From positions 1 to 10,129 of the forward strand of contig DNVL01000269.1 of the NCBI GenBank assembly GCA_003507515.1: a DNA stretch of 10,129 nucleotides. The letters are read 5' to 3'. Below are positions 6,524 through 10,129 of the stretch, piece by piece (the stretch's first letter is position 1; every line of letters begins with the position of its first letter). The position numbers and the translations under genes are program-made. The stretch is from Legionella sp. Its GTDB lineage: Bacteria; Pseudomonadota; Gammaproteobacteria; Legionellales; Legionellaceae. Below the pieces are notes generated by a model. It was not told the origin of the DNA and did no database searches. It worked only from the letters and a program-made list of their open reading frames with translations.

Positions 6524-7585
6524 ATGAATGCATCTTTGTTTGAAATTGCCGCCCTCATTGAAGGGATTGTCGTGGGGGATGAGAACCTGCGGGTGACGGC
6601 CCTTTCCCCGATTGACCGGGTCATGGACCAAGCGCTGGTCTTTGCCGAAGGGAAAGATAATTTAAAATTGGCAGAAGAATCGAATGCAGCCGCTATTTTA
6701 GTCGGATGCGATATTGCATGCGAGAACAAACCCGTTATCCAAGTGGCCAACCCCTTCAAAGCCTTTATCCAGCTCCTGTACCACTTTTATCCGGAACACA
6801 AACCCCTCACCGGCATTCATCCAACCGCTGTAATTGGAGAGAATGTCACGCTAGGTAAAAATATATCGATTGCAGCCTACGTGGTGATCGAATCTGGCAG
6901 TCAGGTAGGCGACCATTGCGTCATCAAAAGCCATGTGCACATCGGCCACGATGTCACCTTAGGCGAATACACCACCCTTCATCCCCATGTTACCCTTTAC
7001 GATAATTGCAAAATAGGTGCTCGCGTCAGCATTCATGCGTCCAGTGTTATCGGTTCCGACGGATTTGGATACACGTTTGAAAATGGCCAACACGTCAAAG
7101 TCCCTCATGTAGGCCATGTTGTGATTGAAGATGATGTTGAAATTGGAGCAAACACTGTTATTGACCGTGCAACGTTAGGTGCGACGGTGATAGGCGAAGG
7201 CACGAAAATTGACAACCTGGTTCAGGTGGCTCATTCTGTGCGGTTAGGTCAGCACAATATTTTATGCGCATTTACCGGCATTGCGGGTAGCACCACCAGC
7301 GGCAATCACGTCATTTTTGCCGCCAATGTGGGCGTCAGTGATCATGTACGCATTGATGATGGGGTCATTTTGGGCGCACGGGCAGGCGTTCCACCGAAAA
7401 AACATTTAAAACAAGGCAACATCTATTTAGGCAGTCCCGCGCGCCCCAAAGACAAAGCCATTGAACAAGAACTCGCCACAACGCGCATCCCGTTCATGCG
7501 CAAAAACCTACGCGCACTCACCGAGCGAGTCGCCCAATTAGCTGAAAAATTAGCCATACTTGAACAAGAGAAAAACAAAGCATGA
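6524..7585 (+). CDS. lpxD: LpxD, UDP-3-O-(3-hydroxyacyl)glucosamine N-acyltransferase
   Basis: The third enzyme of lipid A synthesis. It moves a 3-hydroxyacyl chain from ACP to the 2-amino group of UDP-3-O-acylglucosamine, acting as a cytoplasmic trimer. The protein has 353 residues against 341 in E. coli. It comprises an N-terminal uridine-binding domain (about 1-95), a left-handed beta-helix of hexapeptide repeats (about 97-305) and a C-terminal helix with heptad character (about 311-353) that in E. coli LpxD contacts ACP. The LpxD signature [11 protein letters not shown] (178-188), then [15 protein letters not shown], is clear. The catalytic histidine is H237 in VQVAHSV, matching E. coli H239. 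LpxA is excluded by the N-terminal domain and the GFGY motif. The start follows a weak GGAA site nine bases upstream. It lies outside the usual skp-lpxD-fabZ-lpxA cluster and overlaps polA by ATGA. Legionella carries two LpxD proteins, so this may be one of a pair. Confidence 0.96.
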   Translation: MNASLFEIAALIEGIVVGDENLRVTALSPIDRVMDQALVFAEGKDNLKLAEESNAAAILVGCDIACENKPVIQVANPFKAFIQLLYHFYPEHKPLTGIHPTAVIGENVTLGKNISIAAYVVIESGSQVGDHCVIKSHVHIGHDVTLGEYTTLHPHVTLYDNCKIGARVSIHASSVIGSDGFGYTFENGQHVKVPHVGHVVIEDDVEIGANTVIDRATLGATVIGEGTKIDNLVQVAHSVRLGQHNILCAFTGIAGSTTSGNHVIFAANVGVSDHVRIDDGVILGARAGVPPKKHLKQGNIYLGSPARPKDKAIEQELATTRIPFMRKNLRALTERVAQLAEKLAILEQEKNKA

Positions 7586-10129
7586 TAAAGCCCCTGATTT
7601 TAGTCGATGGTTCCTCCTATTTTTTTCGCGCCTTTCATGCATTGCCCCCGCTGACCAACGCAAAAGGACAAGCAACGGGCGCGATTTACGGTGTGGCCAA
7701 TATGATTAAACGGCTGGCCAAAGATTATCATGCCACTCAAATTGCCATTGTCTTTGATGCCAAAGGCAAAACCTTTCGTGACGAATGGTACCCCGCATAC
7801 AAGGCCAATCGCCCACCGATGCCGGTCGAATTAAGCAGCCAATTTGAGCCCTTGCTAAATGTATTGCGCGCCATGGGGTTTCCCTTGCTCATCATCGACG
7901 GCGTAGAAGCCGATGACGTCATTGGCACACTGGCGCGTCAGGCGACCGAAGCCGGCATGCCGGTGGTCATCTCAACCGGCGATAAAGACATGGCTCAATT
8001 GGTGAATGAACACGTCACTCTCATCAACACCATGAGTCGACAAACGCTCGATATAGCTGGCGTGAAAGAAAAATTTGGCGTAACGCCTGGGCAAATCATT
8101 GATTATTTAGCCCTCGTCGGCGACACCAGCGACAACGTACCGGGCGTGCCTAAATGCGGCCCAAAAACGGCGGCCAAGTGGCTGAGTCACTATCAGACAC
8201 TCGACCAATTGGTTGCAGATAGTGATGCGATCCCGGGGAAAATTGGCGAGTATTTACGAGCCAGTTTGGCGCAATTGCCCCTGTCTAAAAAACTCGTCAC
8301 CATCAAAACAGACGTTGAACTCCCCTTTCGATTCAATGAACTGCTGCAAACGGATGAAGACCGTGAGCAACTCATTGCGCTAAGCCGTGAATACGACTTT
8401 AAAGCGTGGCTGAAAGAATTGACCACGCCAAACGAGTCCAGCGAAACCATCGATCCTCCTCCTGCCGTACCCATCGCCACTCCATTTGACTATGACATCA
8501 TCACCGAACAGACCCAATGGACACAATGGCTTGCGCGATTAAACCATTGCGCCTTATTTTGTGTGGACACCGAAACGACTAGCCTGGATGTCATGTCAGC
8601 TGAGCTCGTTGGCATTGCACTGGCGATTGAACCCGGCCGACCTGCTTATATTCCTCTGGCACACGATGATGGCTCCCCCCAATTGCCACGCGACGCGGTA
8701 TTGGCCGCACTCAAACCTATTTTAGAAAATCCACTCATCAAGAAAGTGGGTCAAAACTTAAAGTACGATTACAGCGTGCTAAAAAATGCGGGCATCACGC
8801 TACAAGGCATTGCGTTTGATACCATGCTTACCTCTTATCTGCTAAACAGCACCGCCAATCGCCACGACATGGATACATTGGCATTAAAACATCTAAATCA
8901 TAAAACAATCACCTTTAAAGATGTCGCAGGCAGTGGTGCGAAACAACTGTGTTTCAACCAAATCCCCGTCAGCATTGCCGCACCCTATGCCGCAGAGGAT
9001 GCCGATGTCACCTTGAGACTGCATCAATGTCTATATCCACAACTAGATGACGCATTAAAGCGCGTGTTGCATGAAATAGAAATTCCGTTGCTCACCGTGC
9101 TCGCAGATATTGAGCGGCATGGCGTGCTGATTGATGAGGCCTTGTTGATGACACATGGCGTGCGTTTAAAAGCGCGCATCCTCGAGCTCGAGAATAATGC
9201 TTATCGCTTGGCCGGAAGACCCTTTAATCTCAATTCCCCAAAACAACTCCAAGACATCATTTACACAGAACAAAAACTGCCCGTATTGGCCAAAACCCCC
9301 AAGGGGCAACCGTCCACTGCTGAGGCGGTGCTACAAGAACTCGCCTGTGATTACGAACTGCCTGCGGTTATTATAGAATACCGAGGCTTAAGCAAATTGG
9401 TGTCGACCTACATTGATGCCTTGCCCAAACGCATTAACCCAGTGACCCATCGCGTTCACACCTCTTACAATCAAGCCATTGCCGCAACGGGGCGCTTGTC
9501 ATCCAGCGATCCCAATTTACAAAACATTCCCATCCGAACAGAAGAAGGGCGCTTGATCCGGCGAGCATTTATCGCCCCACCTGAACATGTGCTGCTCACG
9601 GCGGATTATTCACAAATTGAACTGCGCATCATGGCGCATTTATCACAAGATGCCAATTTGCTCAATGCGTTTGCCAAGGGCTGGGATATTCATACCGCCA
9701 CGGCTAGCGAAATATTTGCGGTCGATTTAAACGATGTCAGCAAAGAACAGCGCCGGCGTGCAAAAGCGGTTAATTTTGGCCTTATTTATGGCATGTCTGC
9801 GTTCGGGTTGGCCAAACAATTGGGGGTGGAACGTCGCGACGCACAACAATACATCGACTGCTATTTTCAACGCTACCCAGGCGTCCTCACTTACATGGAC
9901 AACACGCGCGAACAAGCACGCCGGCAAGGATATGTAGAAACATTGTTTGGTCGCCGACTGTATTTGCCCGAAATTAATGCGCGCAATGCCATGCGACAAA
10001 AAGCCGCTGAACGCACAGCTATCAATGCGCCCATGCAAGGGAGTGCTGCGGACATCATAAAAAAAGCCATGTTGGCGGTGGCGCGTTGGCAAGATCAACA
10101 AACCCGCCCCGATGCACGCATGATCATGC
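7582..10129 (+). CDS. polA: DNA polymerase I, 3' end beyond the window
   Basis: A repair and Okazaki-fragment polymerase with 5' nuclease, 3' exonuclease and polymerase domains. The frame is open from the ATG to the window edge: 849 codons, with about 50 residues missing compared with E. coli (928 aa). The 5' nuclease domain (about 1-290) has [13 protein letters not shown], the acidic EADD and STGDKD motifs and the H3TH region [13 protein letters not shown]. The proofreading site is intact: D329 and E331 (DTETTSLD), D396 (NLKYD), Y469 and D473 (YAAED). Polymerase motif A holds D675 (ADYSQIELR). The O-helix [13 protein letters not shown] holds R724, K728, F732 and Y736, matching E. coli R754, K758, F762 and Y766. 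The sequence stops at RMIM, just before the expected QVHDE of motif C. The ATG overlaps the lpxD TGA by four bases, so translation is probably coupled to lpxD. Confidence 0.98.
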   Translation, partial: MIKPLILVDGSSYFFRAFHALPPLTNAKGQATGAIYGVANMIKRLAKDYHATQIAIVFDAKGKTFRDEWYPAYKANRPPMPVELSSQFEPLLNVLRAMGFPLLIIDGVEADDVIGTLARQATEAGMPVVISTGDKDMAQLVNEHVTLINTMSRQTLDIAGVKEKFGVTPGQIIDYLALVGDTSDNVPGVPKCGPKTAAKWLSHYQTLDQLVADSDAIPGKIGEYLRASLAQLPLSKKLVTIKTDVELPFRFNELLQTDEDREQLIALSREYDFKAWLKELTTPNESSETIDPPPAVPIATPFDYDIITEQTQWTQWLARLNHCALFCVDTETTSLDVMSAELVGIALAIEPGRPAYIPLAHDDGSPQLPRDAVLAALKPILENPLIKKVGQNLKYDYSVLKNAGITLQGIAFDTMLTSYLLNSTANRHDMDTLALKHLNHKTITFKDVAGSGAKQLCFNQIPVSIAAPYAAEDADVTLRLHQCLYPQLDDALKRVLHEIEIPLLTVLADIERHGVLIDEALLMTHGVRLKARILELENNAYRLAGRPFNLNSPKQLQDIIYTEQKLPVLAKTPKGQPSTAEAVLQELACDYELPAVIIEYRGLSKLVSTYIDALPKRINPVTHRVHTSYNQAIAATGRLSSSDPNLQNIPIRTEEGRLIRRAFIAPPEHVLLTADYSQIELRIMAHLSQDANLLNAFAKGWDIHTATASEIFAVDLNDVSKEQRRRAKAVNFGLIYGMSAFGLAKQLGVERRDAQQYIDCYFQRYPGVLTYMDNTREQARRQGYVETLFGRRLYLPEINARNAMRQKAAERTAINAPMQGSAADIIKKAMLAVARWQDQQTRPDARMIM

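Noticed and set aside
9181..9192. 12-bp palindrome made of two CTCGAG units
   Set aside because: It falls within a conserved part of polA (encoding Leu-Glu-Leu-Glu) and has no sign of function.

Overview
The window suggests a gammaproteobacterium of the order Legionellales (Legionella, Coxiella and relatives) with roughly balanced base composition. This rests on GlmU, whose variants at nucleotide-site positions (SADVPL, EIYSG) resemble the Legionella GlmU I remember, on a free-standing LpxD, and on a tandem TTAAT element that fits the PmrA box of Legionella and Coxiella. The order is a moderate-confidence inference. Genus and species cannot be read from the sequence.

All genes lie on the + strand. 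Left (1-1116): the C-terminal four fifths of GlmU, which makes UDP-GlcNAc for peptidoglycan and lipopolysaccharide. Next (1117-2995): a short intergenic region with a PmrA-like direct repeat, then an unrecognised coiled-coil protein of about 569 residues with a membrane hairpin, closed by an 11-bp inverted repeat. It looks like a candidate Dot/Icm type IV effector and is the most interesting item here. Middle (2997-5199): a 14-bp direct repeat, a purine/xanthine-type permease of the NCS2 AzgA/PbuG family, and a tightly coupled tandem GNAT acetyltransferase. Right (5259-10129): a FabF-like 3-oxoacyl-ACP synthase, LpxD, and DNA polymerase I. lpxD and polA overlap by four bases, and polA runs off the right edge just before its motif C.

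GlmU, the FabF-like synthase and LpxD all bear on lipid A supply: UDP-GlcNAc is the sugar-nucleotide precursor, a ketoacyl synthase makes acyl-ACP, and LpxD adds the N-linked 3-hydroxyacyl chain. lpxD is not in the usual bamA-skp-lpxD-fabZ-lpxA cluster, which suggests a second lpxD copy or a rearranged locus. The permease, acetyltransferase and polymerase have no obvious link to lipid A. No RNA genes, insertion sequences, CRISPR arrays or phage genes were seen, and no gene-free stretch exceeds about 115 bases.
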